A DNA stretch of 17,955 bases, from the NCBI GenBank assembly GCA_025846845.1, contig JAOYTL010000033.1, positions 1 to 17,955 on the forward strand, written 5' to 3'. This document shows positions 9,001 to 14,398 of this stretch, piece after piece (within the stretch, counting starts at the first letter, position 1; every line of letters begins with the position of its first letter). Made by a program: the position numbers and the translations under genes. The DNA comes from Alloboseaceae bacterium BT-24-1. GTDB taxonomy: Bacteria > Pseudomonadota > Alphaproteobacteria > Rhizobiales > Beijerinckiaceae. The notes beneath the pieces were generated by a model, which ran no database searches, had not been told where the DNA came from, and saw only the letters and a program-made list of their open reading frames with translations.

Positions 9001-10094
9001 CCACCGCCAATGGCGGTGTTCTGGGCGCCGCTCACGAGCGCACCGGCTGCGACGCCCATCGCAACCGAACTGGAATTGCCGACGGTTGAACCGGCACCGG
9101 CGCCCTGTCCGACCGCAACCGTGCTACTGCCGATCGCGACAGCCTGCGTGCCGAGCGCGAGCGAACTGTTACCCTGCGCTTGAGCGCCATTCCCGACGGC
9201 GGTAGCTGCATTGTTCGTTGCGGCAGCCGAAGAGCCCAGCGCAACGCTCTGAATCCCGCTGGCTGTCGAGTTGCTACCCACCGTAATGGCGTGGTCGGCC
9301 AAGGCCTGCGTGCCCGGGCCTACGGCGACGGAATTAGCGCCGTTGCTCAGCGTACTCGCGCCGAACGCGATCGCATTCGAGCCGACGCCCTGGCTGTTCG
9401 TCCCGATTGCGATGGCTTGACCGCCACTCGCGCTGGAACCGGCCATTATGCTCAGCGCATTCACACCGCTGGAGTTAGCGTTGACGCCGAACGCGAGAGA
9501 ATTAACCGCCGTTGCTCTGGTGTTGGTGCCTATGGCAACGGCGTTGCTCTGAGCCGCCACGTCCGTGCCGATTCCGATGGCGCCGGCAGCCAGCGCGCCT
9601 GTCCCGGCGGCGGTGCGGGCTCCCAGATAGATGGAGTTGATGGCTGTGGCCTCAGCCTGGAAGCCAAGCGCAATGCCATTCTGTGCGGCGCTATGGGCGT
9701 TATACCCCACCGCGAGCGCGCCGAGGACGTCGGCGCGCGCCAGAGAGCCCAGCGCGGTTGCTCCGATCCCCGAGGCCGTGGCCGACAGACCCATGCACGA
9801 GGCGGTGCTGTTATACGCGTTGTAGGGCGCCGCGGTGCAGTTCACCGCCTGCGCCAGCACCGGCGAGACCCATCCGATCCCGCCCAGCGCCACCAGCGGC
9901 ACCGCCAGGGCCCCGCCGACGCCCAGGGTCCCGAGCCCCATGTCCTTGCGGCTGACGCCGAGCACGCGGTGGGCCATGCGCAGCACCGCCATCAGCCGGC
10001 GGCGCAGCGAGCGGCTGCTGTCGCCTGAAACCCAATTGCCGGCGAAGCCGCCACGGAGCCCACCCTGAGCGCGCCCGTCAGTGCAGTCAGTCAT
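6012..10094 (-). CDS. YadA-like trimeric autotransporter adhesin
   Basis: This 1360-residue surface adhesin is predicted to trimerise and export itself through its C-terminal barrel (type Vc secretion). From the N-terminus: a long signal region with a basic stretch and a hydrophobic core ending at VLA (about residue 81); about 600 residues of YadA head repeats (AVAIGTNA/SVALG-type 14-mers); neck motifs of the NVAAGR-STDAINGSQLFATNQ type at about nt 7925-8000, 7550-7630 and 6555-6635, plus two shorter necks at about 7085-7140 and 6375-6425; short head segments between them, two with a YFHANST motif; a short coiled stalk; and the YadA anchor (nt 6015-6278). The frame is open 51 codons further upstream, but the ATG at 10094 has AAGGAG before it and overlaps the preceding stop (TGATG), so it is chosen. 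The chain ends in VTLN, without the aromatic last residue usual for outer-membrane barrels. Confidence 0.9.
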   Translation of the reverse strand: MTDCTDGRAQGGLRGGFAGNWVSGDSSRSLRRRLMAVLRMAHRVLGVSRKDMGLGTLGVGGALAVPLVALGGIGWVSPVLAQAVNCTAAPYNAYNSTASCMGLSATASGIGATALGSLARADVLGALAVGYNAHSAAQNGIALGFQAEATAINSIYLGARTAAGTGALAAGAIGIGTDVAAQSNAVAIGTNTRATAVNSLAFGVNANSSGVNALSIMAGSSASGGQAIAIGTNSQGVGSNAIAFGASTLSNGANSVAVGPGTQALADHAITVGSNSTASGIQSVALGSSAAATNNAATAVGNGAQAQGNSSLALGTQAVAIGSSTVAVGQGAGAGSTVGNSSSVAMGVAAGALVSGAQNTAIGGGIPSVMRGAGSGVTGARNLAMGTGDGTVTYDGTLQASAGSLVTGNDNVAIGTNAGIGVTSNSTTSIGHNARASGQNASAFGSGANATGANSLAAGVNANASGIASTALGIGAVTGGTNAVAVGVSASASALNSIYLGSRTFGAGASAQSAIGIGTDVSASATNAIAVGLQSTASSADAVAIGTRANASGGKAVAIGADNVAYGDGAVAIGDPSFASGTGAFTGGANNIANADGTASATAANQANGAVAIGNNNVAVGQGSVALGNFSRAGAAGAVAFGDAAVANNARDVALGSGSATAVAVGTPNAVINGTTYGFAGTTPTSTVSVGTAGAERTITNVAAGRITGGSTDAINGSQLFATNQAVDAIGIAVNNINTGAGIKYFHANSTLPDSQALGTDSVAIGPNAVANNTGDVAIGLNSVSGTTTAVAGATIGGTAYSFAGANPAGGAFSVGSVGAERQIQNVAAGRLTAGSTDAVNGSQLFATNQQVTVNTTDIATLGTTVNNIAGNVSTVYTDANGDGIRYVRTNDRTLAITDSFAQGIAATAVGYQATAAADNSLALGRDSQATILGSIALGSGSVTDRALAPITGTLPAGSAIIQYNTTDKTLLGAVSVGNATSYRQITNVADGTQAQDAVTIRQLQGAIASVATTPSMYFHANSTGLDSLSVGAESIAVGPRTVVNGDNGIGIGNGAIVDMIAPGGTAIGQNAHVMMADGVALGTNATAGGIQSIALGAGATSNHANSVALGGSSATQAAVGTASTTIRGTVYNFAGAAPVGTVSIGDVGAERTLTNVAAGRLSATSTDAINGSQLYATNLALESMQGGIGAINNSAVFYDLNVDGSKKNSLTLQGGDPNAPVVISNVAEGVRGTDAVNVNQLNRGVAEAKAYTDSQLANIVDAGKAYTDQKFGQLNQEIRAARQEARQAAAVGLAAASLRFDDRPGKLSVAAGGGVWRNEGAFAFGAGYTSENGRVRANLTGATSGGEWGVGAGVSVTLN
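8010..9800 (-). repeat. YadA head-repeat region of the adhesin gene
   Basis: This is a long run of degenerate 14-residue (42-nt) repeats coding for the left-handed beta-roll head. Repeating units follow the pattern A(V/I)AIG-x-x-A-x-A-x-G-x-N-S. On the + strand they show as recurrent gccgatggcgac or gccgagcgcgac strings. The copies are diverged enough to be mostly unique, but in-frame gain or loss of units by recombination is expected for such arrays. Confidence 0.85.
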
Positions 10095-10513
10095 CAGCCC
10101 ACTTGCTCCTTGGCCCCGCTCGAAAGCTCTCGATGTGCCGCATCGGCTTTGGCGTCTGTGTGATCGATCCGGTCGTGCTGTTCTGTCAGCGTCATTCCAA
10201 TCTTGGTTCCGTGCTCCTCCGCCAGATCGAAGGCCCGTTCGACCCATGGCTGGCTGGGGTTGGGAACAGCATGCAGAGCTGCATGGACGCGCTCGGGTGG
10301 CAGCTTCCGGCCGACGAGCGCGCTGCAGACAGTGAACTGGAGAGCCGGCTCGCGCTCGGCATAGAACGGAGATGTCAGGCCAAGGACGAGGCGAGAGAAC
10401 AGAAAATCGATCTCCGCCGTAGTCAGCCGGTCAGCATATTGACTCTGTATAGCCGACCATGCCGCATCGGCCTTCGAGCAAATTGATTCAAATTCCAAAC
10501 TTGTTTTGCTCAT
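10094..10513 (-). CDS. Small helical protein of unknown function, first gene of the adhesin operon
   Basis: This is a 139-residue protein I do not recognise. It has no signal peptide or membrane segment and looks largely helical, ending in a charged, His/Asp-rich tail (TEQHDRIDHTDAKADAAHREL). The stop codon overlaps the adhesin start by one base (TGATG), which strongly suggests translational coupling and supports that it is a real gene. The Shine-Dalgarno before the ATG at 10513 is weak, and a downstream TTG is possible. A cytoplasmic role connected with adhesin expression is conceivable, but there is no motif to support it. An opposite-strand frame also runs through most of it, so coding potential should be confirmed. 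Confidence 0.6.
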   Translation of the reverse strand: MSKTSLEFESICSKADAAWSAIQSQYADRLTTAEIDFLFSRLVLGLTSPFYAEREPALQFTVCSALVGRKLPPERVHAALHAVPNPSQPWVERAFDLAEEHGTKIGMTLTEQHDRIDHTDAKADAAHRELSSGAKEQVG

Positions 10514-10845
10514 AGGTTAAGTCGATCGCCGCATCAGAAGCTTACTAGAGCTTCCCGACGAGTACCTATGGTTGCGCACCTGGGTAAAGCACCAATTTTG
10601 CCTCTTTGAAGACACGAAATTAGCGCATTGAGTCTGGAACGTGAATTCGCCAAAAAACCTTGGCAAACGTCGGAGTTTTGCTGAAAAAGCACAGCAAACA
10701 CCGGCTTCCAGTACCGCGTCATGCGCCACTTGATGAGGCGCTATGTCTGCGGCTCATGATTTGACGCGTTGTTAGCTGGCTTGGTAAATGCCCGCGCGCA
10801 TTGCCATTTTGGCCATCCAACCCCTAGGGGTTCTGTGGAATAGCT
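10514..10845. other. Intergenic region upstream of the adhesin operon
   Basis: About 330 bp without a convincing gene, less GC-rich than its surroundings, lying between the end of the LysR-type gene and the first gene of the adhesin operon (both minus strand). It should hold the operon promoter, though no clear -35/-10 pair could be chosen. It contains several dyads: GAAGCT/AGCTTC with a 6-nt spacer at 10537-10554; TTTGCTG/CAGCAAA with an 8-nt loop at 10677-10698; an imperfect GCGCC/GGCGC dyad within 10720-10745; and the perfect 14-bp palindrome AACCCCTAGGGGTT at 10819-10832. Short frames here look spurious. Confidence 0.5.
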
Positions 10846-11811
10846 TCACGGATCCGGCCCCATCTCTCCCCCTCCAGCTTTGCCGGAGCGGGCTTCACGC
10901 TGTCCGAATGCTCTCAAGGCGTCGCAGACGACGCCGGCGAACGCCGTCGCGGCCGGTGACAGGTTGCGATCGGGCGATCTGCAGCAGGCGAGCACATTCT
11001 GCGACAGAAAAGCATCGTCGATCTCGACATGAGTCAGTCGCGCCCGAGCTCCTGCCTGCTCTCGCCCGGTCACGACGCTGACCCCGACTCCGGATTCGAC
11101 AAGCGTATGGATCAGCTCGAAGGAGTTCGTCTGGACGATCGGATGGATCCGCGCATCGGACCCACCGAAGGCGATATCGAATATCTGTCGTATGAAACCC
11201 GGTCCGTCCGGCAGGATGAGATTGTGTCCGCCGAGATCCGACAGCGCGACGGACGCTTGCGCCGCAAGGGGATGGTCGGGCGAGGCGATCATATACATCT
11301 TGAGAGAGAGACTCTCCAAGTATAAAAGCTCCGCGTCCGGAGAGAAGTTATAGGCAACGGCGAAATCGATGTCGCCATCCTTCAGGCGCGAAACGAGTCC
11401 ACGCGTGCTGTCGACTTTGACGTCGAAGGTTATATTCGGATGAAACTGCTGAAATATTTTGACCGCTTCGGGCAGGATGGTATTTACGACAACATCGTTG
11501 AATCCGAGCGTCACATGCCCGCGCCCCAGGCCCTGCAGCGCGATGATCTCATCGTTTGCAGTGCGCAGTTCATTGATCGCCGAACGTAGGCGGAACTGAA
11601 GGATGCGTCCCGCCTCCGTCAGTTGCAGCCCGGCTCGACCACGCGCCCTTTCGAACAGCTTGACGCCGAGATCGGTCTCGAGGTTGCTGACCTGCCGGTT
11701 GATCGCCGACGCTGCGATGTGCAGGGATTCCGCCGCAGCGCGAAAAGAGCCGCGCTCGGCCACCTCGGAGAAGTAGCGCAGCGTGGTCGAACCCACCAAT
11801 TTATGAATCAC
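10846..11811 (-). CDS. LysR-type transcriptional regulator
   Basis: This is a LysR-family activator/repressor with an N-terminal winged helix-turn-helix (LRYFSEVAERGSFRAAAESLHIAASAINRQVSNLETDLGVKLFER region) and a C-terminal periplasmic-binding-protein-like effector domain beginning near GRGHVTLGF. The start is a choice: the open frame reaches a TTG at 11889, giving 347 residues with an unusually long leader before the helix-turn-helix. The GTG at 11811 is 7 nt after a GGAG and gives 321 residues with the helix-turn-helix near the N-terminus, as is normal. There is no ATG in frame in this part. The effector and targets cannot be told from the sequence. The gene lies upstream of the adhesin operon on the same strand, about 330 bp apart, so regulation of that operon is possible but not shown. 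Confidence 0.85.
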   Translation of the reverse strand: MIHKLVGSTTLRYFSEVAERGSFRAAAESLHIAASAINRQVSNLETDLGVKLFERARGRAGLQLTEAGRILQFRLRSAINELRTANDEIIALQGLGRGHVTLGFNDVVVNTILPEAVKIFQQFHPNITFDVKVDSTRGLVSRLKDGDIDFAVAYNFSPDAELLYLESLSLKMYMIASPDHPLAAQASVALSDLGGHNLILPDGPGFIRQIFDIAFGGSDARIHPIVQTNSFELIHTLVESGVGVSVVTGREQAGARARLTHVEIDDAFLSQNVLACCRSPDRNLSPAATAFAGVVCDALRAFGQREARSGKAGGGEMGPDP

Positions 11812-11889
11812 CGGCTGCTCCGATAGCCATGCAACCGCCTGGTTTTCCGTCGAAATCTCGCAGGGATTGCGAATCCTGATGGCGGGCAA

Positions 11890-12149
11890 CCCTCGCCATT
11901 CCCTCCATGAGGCGTGATGACGTTAGGTAACTGTCAATCGGTGGCGTCGGCCGAACCGCTCGAGGGGTTTAAAACGGTTGAATTTTTTTTGGGATATGCG
12001 CCAGGGACGGCAGCAAGGCTTGCCGAATCACCGGCAAGTCCCGGCCACCGACGATCGGATCCAAGCGTTTCCGTCAGGCCTCGCGGCTCCCGTGCGTTGA
12101 CGGATCTCAAACCAGATTGCGCTGCGCCGTCTTGGACGAGCCACTTGGA
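11890..12149. other. Gap between rtcB and the LysR gene
   Basis: This 260-bp non-coding stretch lies downstream of rtcB. A hairpin at 12019-12038 (CTTGCCG, 6-nt loop, CGGCAAG) could end or stabilise the rtcB transcript, but no T-run follows it in the minus direction. A run of eight T on the + strand lies at 11983-11990. No rtcA and no other gene are seen here. The small + frame at 11914-12159 has no recognisable features. Confidence 0.5.
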
Positions 12150-13550
12150 TCAGGACTGACCCTGCTGCCGTTGCTTCTTCCGGCGCCAGGGCGCATCAGC
12201 CTGCCAGTCCCCGGCCATGATACAGCCGTAGGGCAGCACCTCGTCGACGACTTCCGCCAGACCGTAATGCTCGATCTGCCGGCGCACCGAGGCGGCGCTC
12301 TTGTAGGCGCTCGGTAGCTCGGAGATGTCGGTGACGCCCGAGAAGAAGCGCGCATCGATCGACTTCGTTTCCTCGGCGAAGATTTCCGCGTCGGTGCGGC
12401 CCGCCTGCATCCGCTTGTGCTGGGTGCGGGAGAAGTTCCGCCCTGCGCCATGCGGCGAGAAGCCGAGGCCGTGGGCGGCGTTCTTGCCGCGCACGATCAG
12501 CACCGGCTCCGCCATGTTGAGCGGAATCAGCGTGAGGTCGGTCGCATCCTCGGCCCAGTTGTCGAAGGCCGGCGTCGCCCCCTTGCCATGGTAGAACAGC
12601 CCGTCCGAGCGCCGGAAGACGAAGTTGTGCTCGTTCCAGAACCGGTCGGCGACGCGCGCCGACAACCGTTCGGCCGCCATGTCGTGGATGACGAGATGGT
12701 TGTGCTTCGTCCATTCGCGAATGGCCTGCAGCGCCGCCCAGTATTCGTCGCCCTCACGCGTATCGGCCGGAATCCAGGCGTTCTGCGGCGCCGTCTCCGG
12801 CGAGAGCAGCCTGCGGAAATCCTCCGCCACCCGCATACCCTTGCTGTAGAGCCGGGCACCGGGGCCGCGGGAGCCGTGATGCGTCACCAGCGCGGTTGCG
12901 CCGCTCGACTTCAGCGTGCCGACATAGGCGAAGTGGTTGCCATCGCCCTGCGTGCCGAAATGCTCGATCGCGGCGCTCGTGCCGTCGCGCAGCAACGGGT
13001 TGTCGGCGAAGCGCTCCAGGATATGCGCCGGCGGCCGGATCTGCTGGCCGCGCGGACGACCGCCCGGACCGAAATGCGTGATGGCCTGGACGGTATCCAG
13101 CAACATCGCCGGCGCGATGCCCGGAAAGATCGAGATCGCCATCGAGCAGCAGATATCGGCCGAATGCATGCCGGGATGGATGCCTTCGGACACCGCGACG
13201 CCGCCGACCGGAATCGTGCCGATCGGCCCGGCCGGACAGGCATCGGGCATCACCGCGCCCGCGCGAACCACCGGCGTGCGCATCAGCTCCTTCATGCTGA
13301 GCACGACAGAATCGATGTTCGCCGCTTCCTCCGGGGTCTCGGCCTCAATGTTCAGGTGGAACGGCACGGCGTCGACCCCGCGCAAAGGGGTGGCCGGGGG
13401 CGGCTCGAAGGCGCGTGCGATCGCGATCGCCTCCTCGAAGGAGCCGCCTTTTTCCAGGAGCGCGTTTCCGGCGGCGAGCGCGCGGCCGAACCATTTGCCC
13501 TGCCTTACACCGGCGTCGATCAGATCCTGTCCGCTCAGAACTTCAGTCAT
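12150..13550 (-). CDS. rtcB: RtcB-family RNA ligase (3'-phosphate/5'-OH ligase)
   Basis: RtcB joins RNA ends carrying a 3'-phosphate or 2',3'-cyclic phosphate to a 5'-OH, using GTP and Mn2+; it repairs broken tRNAs and stress-cleaved RNA. The 466-residue protein keeps the active-site set: MPDACPAG (101-108), the metal site SADICCSM with Asp132 and Cys135, GNHF with His206, HHGSRG (His224/His225), NEHNF (His308) and SPHGAGR with His367, the residue guanylylated in the family. The sequence around the first motifs (PAGPIGTIPVGG instead of the usual HLGxGATxGSV) marks it as a divergent RtcB subgroup. It is the distal gene of the rsr operon, 70 nt after the last Y-RNA-like module. Its own Shine-Dalgarno is only a purine-rich GAGACGAG. 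rtcA is not adjacent. The C-terminal tail (RRKKQRQQ) is basic. Confidence 0.92.
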   Translation of the reverse strand: MTEVLSGQDLIDAGVRQGKWFGRALAAGNALLEKGGSFEEAIAIARAFEPPPATPLRGVDAVPFHLNIEAETPEEAANIDSVVLSMKELMRTPVVRAGAVMPDACPAGPIGTIPVGGVAVSEGIHPGMHSADICCSMAISIFPGIAPAMLLDTVQAITHFGPGGRPRGQQIRPPAHILERFADNPLLRDGTSAAIEHFGTQGDGNHFAYVGTLKSSGATALVTHHGSRGPGARLYSKGMRVAEDFRRLLSPETAPQNAWIPADTREGDEYWAALQAIREWTKHNHLVIHDMAAERLSARVADRFWNEHNFVFRRSDGLFYHGKGATPAFDNWAEDATDLTLIPLNMAEPVLIVRGKNAAHGLGFSPHGAGRNFSRTQHKRMQAGRTDAEIFAEETKSIDARFFSGVTDISELPSAYKSAASVRRQIEHYGLAEVVDEVLPYGCIMAGDWQADAPWRRKKQRQQGQS

Positions 13551-13564
13551 CTCGTCTCTCTTTC

Positions 13565-13590
13565 CGCATGCCTGCAGGTGGCCGCATGCG
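13565..13590 (-). other. Hairpin between the last Y-RNA-like module and rtcB
   Basis: A 7-bp perfect stem (CGCATGC at 13565-13571, GCATGCG at 13584-13590) with a 12-nt loop lies about 15 nt before the rtcB start. It could act as a processing or stabilising element at the 5' end of a free rtcB message, or modulate ribosome access. Confidence 0.5.
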
Positions 13591-13620
13591 CTCCAATAGT
13601 CATCTCAGTTCTCGGTCGGA

Positions 13621-13750
13621 TCAGCTGACAAGGGTAGCGAGACCGTTTCCGCCACCTCGCCGGAGCGAGGGAGGGATTGGAACCTTCACGCCTTTCGGCA
13701 CCTGCCGGAGCAGGCTGCGTCTACCTGTAGTCCCGTTTGCATTCAGCTGT
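13621..13750 (-). ncRNA. Y-RNA-like module 5, with a permuted leucine-type (class II) tRNA-like body
   Basis: The 5' strand (13743-13749) pairs with 13622-13628 to form helix 1 of 7 bp (CAGCTGA with TCAGCTG). The conserved loop ATGCA follows (13738-13742). Helix 2 (AACGGGAC at 13730-13737) pairs with 13636-13643 in 7 of 8 positions including a G-U, and then TACA. The 3'-side loop is ACCCTTG (7 nt). Inside lie a hairpin with loop TCCG (13701-13714), a GCC-GAAA-GGC variable-arm hairpin (13690-13699), a T-arm at 13671-13687 with loop TTCCAAT and one A-C mismatch, and an acceptor stem of 6 bp closed by the tetraloop TCCG (13655-13670). The D-side reads TGGCGGAAACGG. These pieces, rearranged, read like a leucine tRNA (GGTAGACGC, GCCGAAAGGC, GCGAGGTGGCGGAA). 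Confidence 0.75.
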
Positions 13751-13761
13751 TCCAACGCGGT

Positions 13762-13861
13762 CATGACGACGAGGGCTTGTGGGAAAATTCCACAAGCTCG
13801 GAGGCAAGCGGGGCGGATTCGAACCGCCAATACCAATGTAGTCCCGCAGGCATTCGCCATG
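13762..13861 (-). ncRNA. Y-RNA-like module 4, variant without a D-arm
   Basis: Helix 1 pairs CATGGCGA (13854-13861) with TCGTCATG (13762-13769), including a G-U pair. The conserved loop ATGCC (13849-13853) and helix 2 strand TGCGGGAC (13841-13848) plus TACA follow. The expected partner of helix 2 at 13778-13785 pairs in only 6 of 8 positions. The 3' loop AGCCCTCG is again 8 nt. A perfect T-arm (GGCGG, loop TTCGAAT, CCGCC) lies at 13812-13828. There is no closed acceptor stem and no D-arm. Instead a strong 8-bp hairpin (13775-13797, loop AATTTTC) occupies that side and competes with helix 2. The module is either decayed or specialised. Confidence 0.65.
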
Positions 13862-13870
13862 TCGTTCGGT

Positions 13871-14006
13871 CCCAGCGACAAGAGGCGGCAAGACGCTTTT
13901 ACTGAGCTACAGCTCTTCCTAAGAAGGCTGGGGCGAATCGAACGCCCGACCCTCCGCGGCAGGTACCGCGGCTGCTCTCCCTGTAGTCCTGCCTGCATTC
14001 GCCGGG
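13871..14006 (-). ncRNA. Y-RNA-like module 3, with a permuted tRNA-like body and long variable-arm hairpin
   Basis: Helix 1 pairs CCCGGCGA (13999-14006) with TCGCTGGG (13871-13878), one G-U. The sequence differs from modules 1 and 2 on both strands, so pairing is kept by compensating changes. Loop ATGCA, then helix 2 GGCAGGAC (13986-13993) with GTCTTGCC (13887-13894), then TACA. The 3' loop is GCCTCTTG. The body has a hairpin CCGCGG/CCGCGG at 13954-13971 in the variable-arm position, a perfect T-arm (GGGCG, loop TTCGATT, CGCCC) at 13931-13947, an acceptor stem of CAGC/GCTG plus CTTC/GAAG with one bulged A, closed by loop TTAG (13910-13930), and a short D-arm (GCT/AGC, 13895-13907). Confidence 0.82.
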
Positions 14007-14013
14007 TGTTGTT

Positions 14014-14026
14014 GAGACTTCGTCTC
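14014..14026 (-). other. Short hairpin in the spacer between Y-RNA-like modules 2 and 3
   Basis: A 5-bp stem (GAGAC/GTCTC) with a 3-nt loop GAA lies in the 36-nt spacer between the two modules. Spacers elsewhere in the array are 39, 9 and 11 nt. It may mark a processing point, but no more can be said. Confidence 0.35.
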
Positions 14027-14042
14027 CGATTTCGTTCGAGGT

Positions 14043-14192
14043 CATGACGACAAGTGGTGATGAAACATCGCCCGTCTTGCGACGGACACCTGCTCTACCG
14101 CTGAGCTACGGGCCCTCAGATGGTGGACCCGGCGGGGATCGAACCCGCGACCTGGAGGGTTACAGCCTGTAGTTCCATCGGCATTCGTCATG
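14043..14192 (-). ncRNA. Y-RNA-like module 2, with a permuted class-I tRNA-like body
   Basis: Helix 1 pairs CATGACGA (14185-14192) with TCGTCATG (14043-14050) perfectly. Loop ATGCC, then helix 2 GATGGAAC (14172-14179) with GTTTCATC (14059-14066), one G-U, then TACA. The 3' loop is ACCACTTG. The body has a perfect T-arm (GCGGG, loop TTCGATC, CCCGC) at 14132-14148, a 7-bp acceptor stem CGGGTCC/GGGCCCG closed by the 9-nt loop ACCATCTGA (14109-14131), and a perfect D-arm GCTC/GAGC with loop AGCGGTA (14092-14106). An extra hairpin CCGTC/GACGG with a GCAA tetraloop (14072-14085) lies between the D-arm and helix 2. Read from D-arm to acceptor the pieces make a standard tRNA shape, but in circularly permuted order. 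Confidence 0.86.
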
Positions 14193-14231
14193 CCAAACTG
14201 CCCGTTACCTTCTTCCAGTTCCGATTTTCAT

Positions 14232-14346
14232 CATGACGACTAGGAGGGATGAGACGCACGCTCTACCACTGAGCTACGGGCCCGCAGGTGGTGGACCCGG
14301 CGGGCTTCGAACCCGCGACCATGTAGTCTCATCGGCATTCGTCATG
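14232..14346 (-). ncRNA. Y-RNA-like module 1, with a permuted class-I tRNA-like body
   Basis: Helix 1 pairs CATGACGA (14339-14346) with TCGTCATG (14232-14239). Loop ATGCC (14334-14338), then helix 2 GATGAGAC (14326-14333) with GTCTCATC (14248-14255), all perfect, then TACA. The 3' loop is CCTCCTAG. The body has a T-arm (GCGGG, loop TTCGAAG, CCCGC) at 14300-14316, a 7-bp acceptor stem CGGGTCC/GGGCCCG with one G-U closed by the 9-nt loop ACCACCTGC (14277-14299), and a D-arm GCTC/GAGC with loop AGTGGTA (14260-14274). Helix 2 differs from module 2 at two positions and stays paired. This layout matches the known bacterial YrlA-type Y RNAs, in which a Ro-binding stem is joined to a tRNA-like domain. 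It lies 52 nt after the rsr stop. Confidence 0.87.
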
Positions 14347-14370
14347 CCTCGTTCGAAATTCTTCCCGAAA

Positions 14371-14396
14371 CCCCGGCGGCCGGATTGCCGCCGGGG
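14371..14396 (-). terminator. Strong hairpin just after rsr (terminator-like or processing element)
   Basis: A perfect 10-bp GC stem (CCCCGGCGGC at 14371-14380, GCCGCCGGGG at 14387-14396) with a 6-nt loop begins 3 nt after the rsr stop codon. In the transcribed (minus) direction only TTT follows, so it is not a full intrinsic terminator. It may stop part of the transcription, protect the rsr 3' end, or separate rsr mRNA from the Y-RNA array. Confidence 0.6.
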
Positions 14397-14398
14397 GC

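Noticed and set aside
9180..10028. 282-codon + frame antisense to the adhesin head repeats
   Set aside because: It is a by-product of the repetitive GC-rich head region; no start signal or motif.
10095..10247. Upstream 51-codon extension of the adhesin
   Set aside because: The extension overlaps the preceding gene, is rich in Arg and Gly without features, and the ATG at 10094 has a Shine-Dalgarno and a TGATG junction.
10517..10729. Small minus-strand ORFs before the adhesin operon
   Set aside because: Two overlapping frames compete, neither has a clear ribosome binding site or a recognisable product.
12417..13628. Long + frame antisense to rtcB (403 codons)
   Set aside because: It is a shadow of rtcB; the minus strand has all RtcB active-site motifs.
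13621..13998. Minus-strand frame of 125 codons across the RNA array
   Set aside because: It runs through T-arms and helices, has no recognisable protein features, and the conserved units here are RNA structures out of step with codons.
14109..14316. Ordinary tRNA genes suggested by T-arm, D-arm, acceptor stem and CCA
   Set aside because: Between the D-arm of one copy and the following T-arm there is no anticodon arm but over 80 nt with the Y-RNA helices, and the first T-arm has no D-arm before it. The permuted reading explains all copies, including module 3, whose acceptor strands pair only in that order.
13621..14346. CRISPR array or simple repeat
   Set aside because: The repeated parts are short, unequal in spacing and form paired helices with covarying bases; there are no uniform direct repeats and no cas genes.
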